This document shows positions 11,514-21,560 of a stretch of 64,000 nt of DNA, in pieces. The first letter of the stretch is position 1. Each line of letters starts with the position of its first letter. Origin of the DNA: Trichobilharzia szidati. Lineage: Eukaryota; Platyhelminthes; Trematoda; Strigeidida; Schistosomatidae. The notes beneath the pieces were generated by a model. That model saw nothing but the letters and a program-made list of their open reading frames with translations, did no database searches and was not told the origin of the DNA. The stretch lies in NCBI GenBank assembly GCA_944472155.2, contig OX235272.1, forward strand, positions 93,440,020 to 93,504,019. The letters run 5' to 3'. The translations under genes and the position numbers were made by a program.

Positions 11514-14030
11514 ATAAACTTCTGTAAACTTCTGTTAGTAAAAAATGCGAATGGGAAGTATAGATTCTGCGTTGATTTTCGACAGTTAAACAGTATGACA
11601 GAGTTAAGACCGTGTGCCATGCCAACAGTAGTAGAAACCTTAGATCGCCTACAAGGCGCAAATTTGTTTTCAGTTCTCGATCTTCGCTCAGGATACTGGC
11701 AGATACCGATAAAGCCAGGTGATAGAGATAAGACGGCATTCATCGTGGGTCAGACACAATATCGATTTAAACGCATGCCGTTTGGACTAGCAGGTGCACC
11801 GTTCACGTTCAGACGACTGATGACGCTATTACTTAAGAACTTGAAAAACGTTGAGGTGTACGGTGATGATCTCGTCATATATAGTCAGAACGAAAACGAT
11901 CATGTGAACTATGTGTAAGCCGTGCTGCGACGCATCGAAGAGTTTGGACTGCGCGTCAACAAAACCAAGTCTCAGATAGCCAAAAAGAATGTAACTCTTT
12001 TGGGACATAAAGTGGGAAATGGTGAGATTAAACCACTACCGGAGAAAATCTTGACGATAAAGACGATCCCGGCCCAGAATTCAAGGAGAAAATTGAGACA
12101 ATTCTTAGGTAGAGCAGCGTTTTATAGTCGCTTCGTGAAGAACTTCAATGAGATAGCAGCCCCTATGTATAGGCTACTAGGTGAACCGAAGTTTGTTTGG
12201 TCGGAGGAATCGCAGAAGACATTCAACAGGATTAAACAGCTGCTCGACCACCAACAAATGACACTAAAGCTACCTGTACCTGGAAGACAGTTCACAGTGT
12301 GCACAGATGCAAGTGACTACGCCATAGGTGCGGTCCTAAGACAAGGTGAGGGAATCGTTGAGTATGCCAGTCGGGTTTTGACACACACAGAGCGAAAGTA
12401 TTCAACGATAGAGAAAGAATGTTTAGCGATGGTATGGGCAATCGACAAATGAAGACCTTATTTACTCGGCCGGCAGTTCCACATCGAAACGAATCATAAG
12501 CCGCTACAGTTTCTGAAGACAGCGAGAGACCCACGAGGGAAATTGTCACGGTGGATGTTGCGTCTTCAGGAGTACGATTTTACCATCTCACACGTTCCTG
12601 GAAATGAAAATGTCTTGGCAGATTTGTTATCGAGACCAGATGACGAGTCTGAGTTGCCCGAGGTCGCGCACGGAGTGCATGCAGTAGAACAAGACCCACT
12701 AAGACTGACAGGCAGACAAAGGTTGGACGATACGCTGAATACAGTAATACAGGTGATCACTAACGGAATATAAGTGGATCCAGCTACAGCGAGTAAGGAG
12801 CTAACCACACTACTCAGACAGAGAGATCGACTAAGAGTGAATGTCTACGGGACTCTGACCTGGCGAGAGGACGACGGAAGCTGGCTAGCTGTCATACCTC
12901 AATCGTCGCGCCACCACATGATAGAAGAATGCCACCAGCTAGCACATACCGGAGTGGCCAGAACAACCGACCTCTTGAGACAAAGTATGTACTGGCCAGG
13001 TATGAGAGAAGACGTAGCAAGATATGTATTTGGATGTCCACGGTGCCAGCTAATGAAAGGCGACCGGTGCATACGACCACCACTTCAGTCGATTCCAGTT
13101 ACGGTGATAGGTCACTTGTGGTCCATAGATGTCATGGGTCCATTTCCTCAGACATCCAATGGTAATCAGTACCTCTTGGTAATGACGGAACACGCGACAC
13201 GATGGGTAGACGCCGTAGCAATCCCAGACCAATGCGCAAGGACCGTGACAGATGCAGTAGTTAGACACATCGTTGCAGACCATGGCGTACCAAAGACAAT
13301 ACTGACAGACCAAGGTCCGTGTTTCGAAAGTGAAGAATTTACTTCCCGTTTGCAACAGCTTGGCATCAAGAGGATCCGAACGACCCCGTGCCATCCACAA
13401 GCTAATGGCCTGACGGAGAGAAACAACCGTACGCTGAAGGAGTGGCTGGCCTTGAAGGGCGGTAACTGGGAAACGGAGCTGCAACTGATTCTACTAACAC
13501 ATCGTGCCACCACCCAGGAAACAACGAAAATGTCGCCCTTTCAACTGATGTATGGTAGAAAACCACGATTACCGATACACAACGAAACCTGGTCCCTTCA
13601 CCAAAAGTGGAGTACGACGAAATTAAAAGCAGAACGGAAAGAAGCCGTCAAGAATGTAATGCAGAAGCAGCGGAGGGATGTCGCGAAGTCTCAGCTGAGA
13701 GAAAAGACTCAGTGCATTACGTTCTCAGTCGGGGACCAAGTGAAGTGTAGAGACAGAAGATATGCTGTCGGATGCGGGCCAGGTTCACGCAAACTCCTTC
13801 CAAAGTGGGAAGGGCCATACACAGTCACAAAATGACGGGGTCAAGTATATACCATCAGAAGAGGTGACAAACAAAAACGAGTTAACGCCAGTCAGATCCA
13901 ACGATGGGTGCATTGGGACAAGCTGGTCTGTAACAATCAACAACGAGAGGACGCATCACCCAGAAGGTCGGAACGCCTGCGCGCGAAGCTATTTGACGGG
14001 GGCACGAGTGTGGTGAGAGCTGTCTACTAG
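11514..14030 (+). pseudogene. Ty3/Gypsy pol: RT, RNase H and integrase with in-frame stops
   Basis: A single reading frame without frameshift encodes RT from about 11540 (CVDFRQLN, MPFGLAGAP, motif C VYGDDLVIY), RNase H (CTDASDYAIGAV, ETNHKPL) and integrase (H2C2 zinc region ending CPRCQ; DDE residues in IDVMGP, LTDQGP and LTERNNR). A GPYTV-type C-terminal module follows. The frame is cut by TAA 11916, TGA 12450, TAA 12771 and TGA 13833 and then ends at TAG 14028-14030; both TGA codons sit where Trp is expected. Gag, protease and the RT N-terminus are missing: the element abuts the truncated RTE copy at about 11513. It is a different Gypsy lineage from the copies at 2490-5090 and 57112-60234. 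Confidence 0.88.
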
Positions 14031-14343
14031 CCAAATTGGTATACAGTAATTTACGTCAATATTTACGTTCCCAAGATTTGTCGTGAGAAAATGTGAACAA
14101 AGATTGATTCAAAACCTACCACAGCATACTTTGCGTAGGCGGACGCAGTTAGCATATAGAGGATTTGACATTCAAGAAACAGTCACAAATAGATGAAAGA
14201 TTAACTTTGCGTGAGAAACAACCAACCAGAAGACTGCGTTTGTTTACTTAAATATCCATAGTAATGTACATGCAAATATATAAATATGCGCTGATTTCCT
14301 TAATAAATGATCTGTTGCCTGACCGTTGCCTACTATTGTTACA
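14009..14343 (+). repeat. Probable 3' LTR of the Gypsy element
   Basis: A purine-rich GACGGGGGCACGAG tract directly precedes TGTGGTGAGAG, and the segment ends TTACA, giving TG..CA ends. It contains TATATAAATA and AATAAA words near 14275-14305. No second copy exists in the window, so the boundaries are an inference; the right end abuts the Pao target-site duplication. Confidence 0.4.
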
Positions 14344-14345
14344 CG
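14341..14345 (+). repeat. Left target-site duplication of the Pao element (ACACG)
   Basis: The five bases ACACG before the 5' LTR recur as 19191-19195 directly after the 3' LTR. This is the expected integrase footprint of a single insertion and shows that both LTRs belong to one provirus-like unit. Confidence 0.9.
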
Positions 14346-14739
14346 TGTTAATCGCAACAGAGAGATAGACTATATGATAGACAGCTAATCAATATGATGT
14401 GACCTTCTTGTCGCGATTATTGGTCAATTTATTGTAACTCTCACCACGTGATGTGACCTTGAATGTTCTTGTTGTCTGTCACTATATTTGTGTGTACATG
14501 TAATTAATTTACTGTTCATTTTGTCTGTACCCTCAATACTGTTCGGTACGTTTTTGTCCTTTTTTTGTAATGACAGTGGATTTGTACATTTTTCTTGGTG
14601 TAATTGTATGATTTATTTTATGTTTTAGAAACAGATAAAGTTTAAGTCAAGTCATTCTGTTTTAACTATAGTTAAGCCCAGACTCTGTGTCGTCAGTAAT
14701 GAGGAAGGACTAAATCTGTAGGACAAAAATAATCCTACA
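14346..14739 (+). repeat. 5' LTR of the BEL/Pao element (394 bp)
   Basis: Begins TGTTAATCG and ends TCCTACA. It is collinear with 18797-19190 with no length difference; I count two substitutions (A/G in the first 15 bases, G/A after CACCACGTGAT). The last 23 bases form a small hairpin, TGTAGGA pairing with TCCTACA. Near-identity implies a recent insertion, because both LTRs are copied from one template at integration. Confidence 0.95.
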
Positions 14740-14753
14740 AAGTTTCGAACAGT

Positions 14754-15045
14754 ATGGCAGACAAAAATTATGAAACGATGCCGACGTTAAGTCCACAGTT
14801 AGAAAAGAGTAATGAAGCTGATTTCCCTGGAAGCAACGAGAATAAATCACACTATATGGTAGAATTGGAGCTAGCGAAATTGCGCATAGTCCAAAAAGAG
14901 AAAGAAATGGAATTAGAAAGATTACGACAAGGTAGTCGCGAATGTTCTTGTCACAATAAATCGCCTTACAAACCTACTTCTCATGAAGTCTCTGTATCTC
15001 TTAATGATGAGTTCGCCAGAGGCATATCTAAGTTTCTAGAGATGC
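14754..15045 (+). CDS. Gag-like N-terminal segment of the Pao element
   Basis: The frame opens with an ATG 14 bases after the 5' LTR and runs directly into spectrin sequence. The roughly 97 residues are hydrophilic, with a short coiled-coil-like stretch (LAKLRIVQKEKEMELERL) and a CSCHNKS segment. Its position directly downstream of the LTR makes an element-derived Gag N-terminus likely. I do not recognise a defined Gag domain, so it could also be another captured fragment. The junction with spectrin is placed just before RYQYFKMDAD. Confidence 0.5.
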
Positions 15046-17270
15046 TTAAAAGATATCAATATTTTAAGATGGATGCCGATTAACTTGAGTGTTGGATCAA
15101 TAAAAAACTGCAAACCTATGCAAATGAGGATTTTAAAGAACTCAGCAATCTTTAGCTGAAAAAACAGAAACATCAAGAGTTTGAGTTCGAAGTAACAGTT
15201 CATGCTGAAACACTGTCAGCTCTGGATTCTGCAGGAGAAGAAATGATTGGTCAGGGACACTACGCAACAGATATTATAAAAAACCATCTTGATGAATTGC
15301 ATGCCCTGTGGGAAAGGCTTATGGCTATTTTCAGAGAAAAATCACGTCTTATTAACCTAACGCTTAAATTTGTCCAGTTTTCACGCCAAGTCGACGAGAT
15401 ACTTTTCTGGATACGTGAAAGATAAACTTACGTAACACCAGAGGATTTAGGTCAAAACTTGGAACATGTTGAGACACATCAAAAAACGTTTGATGAGTTT
15501 ACAAAGGTTCTCGAGTATCAAGAAATTCGTGCCAAAGACACCTATCGGAAGGCAGATGAACTTCTAAAAGAGGAATTTCCTGAGGATGCCCTAGTCATAG
15601 AAAAGTCCAGAGAGGTCCGCGAAGCTCTAGAACGTCTGAAGGATCTGGCTAGAAAACGACAAGAAAAGCTCCTGGAAGCCTATGAGATACAGCGCTTCTT
15701 TAGAGACACAGATAAAGCTATATCGTGGGTGAATGAAAGGTCCATTCCTTTATCCATTGAGGACTGTGGTCGTGATCTTGCCTCAGTCCAAGCCTTACAA
15801 AGGAAGCACGAAGCATTAGAAAGGGATTTGACTGCCCCAGATGAAAAGATTGTTCAACTTGGAGATGATGCTAAGGCGCTTGCACAGAAGCATCCTGATT
15901 CGCATGACACTATACAAGGCAAGTATGACGCCCTAATTACTGCATGTGGTAAGCTGAAAAGTCAGGCTGTAGATAGGAGAGGTAAACTAGAAGAGTCATT
16001 CAAGATGCATCGCTTTTTGGCTGACTGGAGTGACTTGAGTGTCTGGATGAATGAAATGAAGACGTTAATATCGACGGACGATTTGGCAAACGATGTAGCT
16101 GGTGCCGAAGCCCGAGTAGAGCGACGTGAGGAATACACCGCTAAGATAAATTCTCGAGCTGACAGTTTCGATACATGCACGCAAGAAGGTCAGGCATTAC
16201 TAAGTGTTGGCCATCCCTGTAGTGGAGACATAGCTGCTAAACTTTCCACCCTTGAAAGAGAGAGAGCCTCCCTGATGCAGTTGTGTGAGGAAAGACGTGA
16301 ACAGCTAGAACAGTGTATGTGCCTTCGGTATTTTTACCGCGACGCTGAACAGTCGGAATCTTGGATTGGTAAGCAAGAGGCCCTCTTAGAAACAAAAGAT
16401 GTGGGAGACTCACTCGATTCTGTCGAAGCACTCATAAGGAAACATGAAGACTTTGAAAAGTCACTTTTAGCACAAGAAGAAAAGATGCGACAACTTGATG
16501 AATTCGCTGCAAAATTAATCGAATCAAACCACTATGCGGCTGCACAGGTTCATGAGATTCAGGAAGGTCTTCAAAGTAGACGAAATGCATTAAAGGAGAA
16601 AGCTAAGAACCGCCGTCAGCGTCTTGAAGATTCCCACCGTTACCAAATGTTCGATAGAGATGCAGATGAAATGCAGTCATGGATATCAGGAAAACTTAGA
16701 AATGCACTTGATGAAAGTTACAAAGACTCCACGAATTTGCAAACAAAGGTGCAGAAGCATCAGAGTTTTGAGGCAGAAATACAAGCGAACCAATCCCGCG
16801 TTGAAGATATTAAAAAGACAGGTCAGGATTTGTTAAATGCAAACCACTACAACTCGCCAGAAATAAAAGTAAAGATTGAACAGTTCGATGAAACTTGGTC
16901 TCATCTCGTAAATGCCATGGGAGACAAGAAGAAAAATTTAGATCAAGCAAGTAGGCAACAACAGTTCGCTCGCAACATAGAAGATGTCGAGTTATGGTTG
17001 AATGATGTTGAAGCTCAGATAGCCTCAGAGGATGTCGGTCGTGATCTAAACGGTGTGATGAACGCACAAAAGCGGCACAACTTGCTTGAATCTGATGTAG
17101 CTGCTCATCGTGAACGTATAGACGCATTCAAAGTCCAGGCTGACACGCTTGCTGCAGAAAGTCATTTCGACGCTCCTATTATCCAAGAAAAACAAAGACA
17201 GTTAGCCCAACGTTACCATGACCTGCAAATCCCTCTAAGTCAACGTCGTGAGAAGTTAAGAGATGCCCTT
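15046..17270 (+). pseudogene. Captured alpha-spectrin repeats 1-7 (intronless)
   Basis: Seven consecutive triple-helical spectrin repeats of about 106 residues, each with the helix-A signature (for example FFRDTDKAISW, RFLADWSDLSVWM, YFYRDAEQSESW, QFARNIEDVELW). Order and landmarks such as GRDLASVQAL, DELANDVAGAEA-type and LDSVEAL..KHEDFEKSL match the N-terminal repeats of alpha-spectrin, the actin-linked membrane-skeleton protein. The frame is continuous from 14754 but broken by TAA 15081, TAG 15153 and TAA 15423, all within the first two repeats. No intron interrupts 2.2 kb, which points to a cDNA origin. SH3, EF-hand and later repeats are missing. It cannot give full-length spectrin; a downstream ATG (15459) would still encode repeats 2-7. 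Confidence 0.9.
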
Positions 17271-18520
17271 CCCTTGGACACATCTTCGCAGCTTGAATAT
17301 GGTGACTTTAGTGAGCTGATGAAGTTACTAGTCGATTGTTGTAAAGATTTTAAAGCACATTCGCTTAATCGAATCAGAAATGTGGCATCAGTATGCTGAA
17401 AGCTTCACTACTGGCTCAGTAGCCACTCACAAAGATGCCTTCAGGTTATGGGTTAAAGATAAGAACCCTGTTGTTGAAAAGTATATTGGGTTTATAGAGT
17501 CATACCGTGATCCCTTTGGTGTTCGTGCAAAGTTTGCATCATTTGTCGCTGTTTCAAATAGATCACTGTCTAAAAAATTCCAACGACTTGTAAATAACGC
17601 TGAAAGGTTGTTAACAAGTTTACCATGGCCTCCTACGTTTGAGAAAGTTAATTTCTTACAGCCAGACTTTACTAGTTTGGATGTAGGGACGTTTGCAGCT
17701 GCTGGAATTCCTGTTGGAACTATTATTCCTAACTATGATGATGTACGACAAGTTGATGGATTTAAAAATGTTTCTTTGAATAATGTACTTAGTGTTCGTC
17801 TCGAGGATCCTAAAGCAGAATTTCTACGTAATGAAGACAAACAAATGTACGTGGAACATACTGAAAGTTCCTTTGAATTAAAAGTTGGGCTTCATGAGCT
17901 GATGGGATATGGTTCAGGTAAACTGTTTTGGCGTGATTGTTATGGAAAACGAAAGTTCCACACGAAAACTACTGAATATGTCATAAATGCAGATCCTGCA
18001 AAAGGTTGGTGTGAAGCAGGAGAAACGTATGACAGCAAGTTTCCAAACCTTCCATCTGCAACAGATAAGTGTCGAGCTGAGTGCGTTGGAATTTATTTAT
18101 CTGATTTACCTCTTGTTCTGGAGCAGTTCGGTTTGAATACCAACTGTGCTCAAGGCGATGTCCCAGATGCAGTCTATATTAATTGGTTGTCAATGCCTCC
18201 TTCAGCTGTAACTTCTATGGAGTTTTATTCTGCAGGAGAAAATGCTGATGACATTAGATCATGGTGTCAAGCACATTATTGTGCTTATTATGCGATTCTG
18301 CGAGTTTTGATTGAAGCTGACGATTCTATGGTACGCACAGATGAAGTAGTCGGTGAGGACGATGCATCTGATTTGTGTATTTCCTTGGATCCAAGAAGGC
18401 CTTTAACTGTGGCTCGTGCAGCAATTGGTGAATTCTTAAGGAAATTACAATATTACGAAGGTAAAGAGAATGCTATGTATGGATATGCTTTCTTCCAACA
18501 CTATAGTCAACTACTTCCAA
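17271..18520 (+). pseudogene. Captured dipeptidyl peptidase III (M49), zinc site altered
   Basis: Follows spectrin in the same frame, then shifts by one base near 17355-17380 into an open frame whose first ATG is 17380. Recognisable DPP III landmarks are SFTTGS, YIGFIESYRDPFG, LPWPPTFEK, PDFTSLDV, IPNYDD, GFKNVSL, GLHELMGYGSGKLF, GETYDSKF, DKCRAE and INWLSM. DPP III is a cytosolic zinc exopeptidase that releases N-terminal dipeptides. The family motif HELLGH here ends in Tyr (17908-17910) and EECRAE reads DKCRAE (Lys at 18067-18069), so two of the three known zinc ligands are lost; the catalytic Glu is kept. The N-terminal lobe and about the last 100 residues are absent and no introns are present. 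Activity is very unlikely. Confidence 0.9.
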
Positions 18521-18802
18521 AATATTTGACTGATTTGCTCTGGCATAAATGGCTATGTGGATATCTTCTGATGCTGCAAACAAGATCTAAGTGGTTGGAT
18601 ATAAAGCACAACCTACAACCTGACGATCTCGTCTTAGTTAACAGTGCTGACACAGAGAGGTCTCTGGCGAAAGGCTATAGTTAAGCGGATGTACTATGAC
18701 CAAGATGGCCGCGTCAGGACAGTGTAATTGAAAACTACAACTCAAGAAGTGGAAAAAGATGTACGAGAAGTCAACGTGGTGATCGTTCGCGGGGAGTGTT
18801 AA
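18521..18802 (+). pseudogene. Pao integrase/pol C-terminal remnant
   Basis: LLWHKW..GYL..LQTRSKW, then NLQPDDLVLV, matches the C-terminal module of BEL/Pao integrases (FW.RW..EYL..LQ.R.KW...GD.VLV). A frameshift near 18655 moves the similarity into another frame (RMYYDQDGRVRTV, then LKTTTQEVEKDVREV), with one stop near 18724. The terminal TAA is formed by the first bases of the 3' LTR. This remnant is what identifies the LTR unit as BEL/Pao, a superfamily known in schistosomes (Sinbad, Saci-1). Confidence 0.75.
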
Positions 18803-19190
18803 TCGCGACAGAGAGATAGACTATATGATAGACAGCTAATCAATATGATGTGACCTTCTTGTCGCGATTATTGGTCAATTTATTGTAACTCTCACCACGT
18901 GATATGACCTTGAATGTTCTTGTTGTCTGTCACTATATTTGTGTGTACATGTAATTAATTTACTGTTCATTTTGTCTGTACCCTCAATACTGTTCGGTAC
19001 GTTTTTGTCCTTTTTTTGTAATGACAGTGGATTTGTACATTTTTCTTGGTGTAATTGTATGATTTATTTTATGTTTTAGAAACAGATAAAGTTTAAGTCA
19101 AGTCATTCTGTTTTAACTATAGTTAAGCCCAGACTCTGTGTCGTCAGTAATGAGGAAGGACTAAATCTGTAGGACAAAAATAATCCTACA
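18797..19190 (+). repeat. 3' LTR of the BEL/Pao element (394 bp)
   Basis: Same length as, and almost identical to, 14346-14739. It is preceded by a purine-rich tract (CGCGGGGAG) and followed by the ACACG duplication. Confidence 0.95.
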
Positions 19191-19195
19191 ACACG
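19191..19195 (+). repeat. Right target-site duplication of the Pao element
   Basis: ACACG, identical to 14341-14345. Confidence 0.9.
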
Positions 19196-19410
19196 TCACC
19201 TGGGAATGGGCTCGAAGTCGTTCACTCAGCCTATTTAACTGGTTTCCTGGACGTAAACTGGGAGAGCGTCTTGGTTTTTTTCCTGGCGGGAACACAATAT
19301 CACAGTGAGATGAATTGAAATTCTCTCTGACAGCCATTGGCTTCGTGGCCAGCCACATCTTCGGTATACAGTTGTTTCCCTCTGTCAAACCACTATTTTG
19401 TGGATGATTT
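19196..19410. other. Flank of the Pao insertion
   Basis: Continues the sequence interrupted at 14345. It may be the end of the Gypsy LTR or host flank. Nothing else recognised. Confidence 0.3.
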
Positions 19411-20592
19411 GTTATAATAATATATTCTCATTTTGTACATGAGGGACGCCAGTTTACAGGCATCATCAACATGATAAATTACATATACGATTAGTAAGCA
19501 TATTTAAAATAATAATTTAATAAAATACATATTTTTCCTACCTATGTAGGACACACCAATTGTACAGGCATGGATAAGTATTATTTAAATTACATAAATT
19601 TGGTTTATGGTTAAATTACATAGTTGCAGTCGTCTTTGTCTTTGGTTTGTGGTAACAAAATGATAACTAGTCATTCAATGGAGCACATCAAGAAATGTAG
19701 AAATATTGTCTTCGCATTAACAAAGAAAACCCAAATATGTTTTGGATGGATTACAAATACTTGGGAAAGAAATAAAACTTGAAGTCATCCCCCCATATAA
19801 CTTTGGTGTGTATGGCATCGCGTCTCATTCTTGATTTATATCCAAATTTGGTAATAATTTAAGATAAATGATATACCTGTATAGTCTTGTCAGCATTTTC
19901 ATCGTAATATCACAAGTGAGTTGTACTCAACGTCGATTAATAATAATGATAGTTTATATTTTCTTATAAACGGGTGTTTTCAAGAAATGCAAGAGTCATT
20001 AAGCATTATAAATTAATACGTTTTCATTGATATAATGGTCTATTCCACAACTGTAATCTAAGTTATAATAATATATTCTCATTTTGTACATGAGGGACGC
20101 CAGTTTACAGGCATCATCAATATGATAAATTACATTTACGATTAGTAAACATATTTAATAATAATAATTTTATAAAATACATTTTTTCCTACCTGTGTAG
20201 GACACACCAGTTGTACAGGCATGGATAAGTATTATTTAAATTACATAAATTTGGTTCATGGTAAAATTATAAGGTTGCAGTCATTTTGTCTATGGGAACA
20301 ATATGATAACTAGTCATTCAATGGAACACATCAAGAAATATAGAAATATTGTCTTCGCATTAACAAAAAAAACCCAAGTATGTTTTGGATGGATTACAAG
20401 TACTTGGGAAAAAAATAAAGCTTGAAGTAATTCCTCCATATAACTTTGGTGTGTACGGCATCGAATCTTATTCTTGATTTATATCCAAATTTGATAATAA
20501 TTTAAAATAAGCAATACACCTGTATACTTTTGTCAGAATTTTCTGGTATTTTTATTGGTATAAAGGTATATTTCACAAGTGTAATCCAGGTT
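19411..20592 (+). repeat. Imperfect tandem duplication, ~650-bp unit
   Basis: Both units start GTTATAATAATATATTCTC, at 19411 and 20062 (period 651). They stay about 93-95% alike for roughly 500 bp. The second unit lacks about 120 bp near its end and then matches the end of unit 1 again (CACAA.TGTAATC). Each unit also has an internal echo (GTAGGACACACCA..TGTACAGGCATGG against ACATGAGGGACGCCAGTTTACAGGCATC). No coding potential. Confidence 0.85.
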
Positions 20593-20949
20593 GCGTCGTT
20601 GGTGAAGTCAATGCGCAATTCACGAGGGAATTGTAAGATATGGGATCAATAATGTTTGCAGATCACCTGTCATTGTAAATGGGCAAATATCTACATTCTT
20701 CATTCTCATTCAAAAAGTCAAATGGAAGCTGAAGTGGTGAGAGAAAAAAGAAGGCAAGCAACAGCAACACAAAAGAAAGCAAGTGGAGTCCTCAGGGAGT
20801 GGTTAATAAATACATACATATATATTCTGTTTAGTAACCGGTTATTTTGGTGCACTAACTAACTAGTCCCGTTATGCCAACTTTTATATTATGTGTGAAC
20901 TAATATTATTGTCCTGTGTAGAAATGTTCATCATGTACTTCCAACAATA
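20593..20949. other. No gene recognised
   Basis: Short open frames only, without recognisable domains. Confidence 0.4.
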
Positions 20950-21560
20950 TTAAAATGTACAATTGTAGTTTGTTTTAACTACACGTTTAATGAACTTAAA
21001 ATACCTATGTAGGGTGAAAAGGAGGGTGCAGAAGTGCATTGTCATCATTGAGCAGGAGATGAACACCGGGGCTGTGTTTGCATCTCGCACAACAGCTGGT
21101 AGTCTATTCCAAATGACTGAAAACTTATTTAAGAAGTTGTACCGCATATAAGTCTGACAATGTTCTGTAGCAGCTAGGTTGTGATGATTTCTAAGAATGT
21201 AACTGATGACAGCGGTAGGTCTAGTTATTGGTTTGGAGGAGTGCAAGAGAAGATTATTTAGCTTGTAATAAAAATTAGGTTTAGCTTAATACGCCTTTTC
21301 CAGAGTGGTTCTAATCTTAGTCTGTCCCAACGCTCATAGTATTCCAGACAACTTTCTAAACCAAGAGTTCTTGAGGTAAGTTGCCGTTGCACTCCCTCTA
21401 ATTTAAGATTGTCATTTTGTCGCAGTCCGCTAAGACCAAACGGGCAGCATTCTGAAATAGGTCGAACACATACTTTGTATAATAAAAACCTGGTTTCACA
21501 GGAAACGAAACTGCGAGTTATGCAATCCTCGTAATATCTAGCTTTTGCAAGCAGGGTGCA
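20950..21560 (-). pseudogene. CR1/Jockey-like non-LTR retrotransposon, C-terminal remnant
   Basis: On the minus strand, fragments around 21530-21290 read LLYKVCVRPISECCPFG, LEGVQRQLTSR and YYERWDRLRLEPLWKRR. These are the region after the RT palm typical of this class (LY...VRP..EY, LE.VQR..T, Y..RL..L....L..RR). Then 21246-20950 carries NFLNKFSVIWNRLP, the usual terminal WN.LP box. A frameshift near 21260 separates the two. The catalytic core is missing; it is a 5'-truncated fossil in a different subfamily from 6464-7060. Confidence 0.7.

Larger units (their letters stand above)
14346..19190 (+). mobile_element. BEL/Pao LTR retrotransposon carrying alpha-spectrin and DPP III sequence
   Basis: A 4845-bp unit bounded by near-identical 394-bp LTRs and a 5-bp target duplication. 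Inside, in order: a short lysine/glutamate-rich N-terminal segment that may be Gag (14754 to about 15045); seven alpha-spectrin repeats (to about 17270); dipeptidyl peptidase III sequence (to about 18520); and the C-terminal end of a Pao integrase/pol (to 18802), whose stop codon lies in the first bases of the 3' LTR. A purine-rich CGCGGGGAG precedes the 3' LTR. No protease, RT, RNase H or integrase core remains, so it must have been mobilised in trans. No convincing primer-binding site was seen; the ATG lies only 14 bases past the LTR. Capture of host mRNAs by template switching is the inferred origin. Confidence 0.9.

Noticed and set aside
11279..11743. 154-codon minus-strand frame
   Set aside because: It spans the RTE-Gypsy junction antisense to both coding regions; a shadow.
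11916..13835. Stop-codon recoding in the Gypsy pol
   Set aside because: Four different positions and both TAA and TGA are involved, and the element lacks its 5' half; ordinary inactivation is simpler.
14754..18684. Reading the spectrin-DPP III frames as an authentic host gene
   Set aside because: They are enclosed by matching LTRs and a target duplication, have no introns, carry three stops and a frameshift, and end in Pao integrase sequence.
20656..20862. Short basic open frame
   Set aside because: Compositional (A-rich lysine and glutamine codons), no similarity or context.
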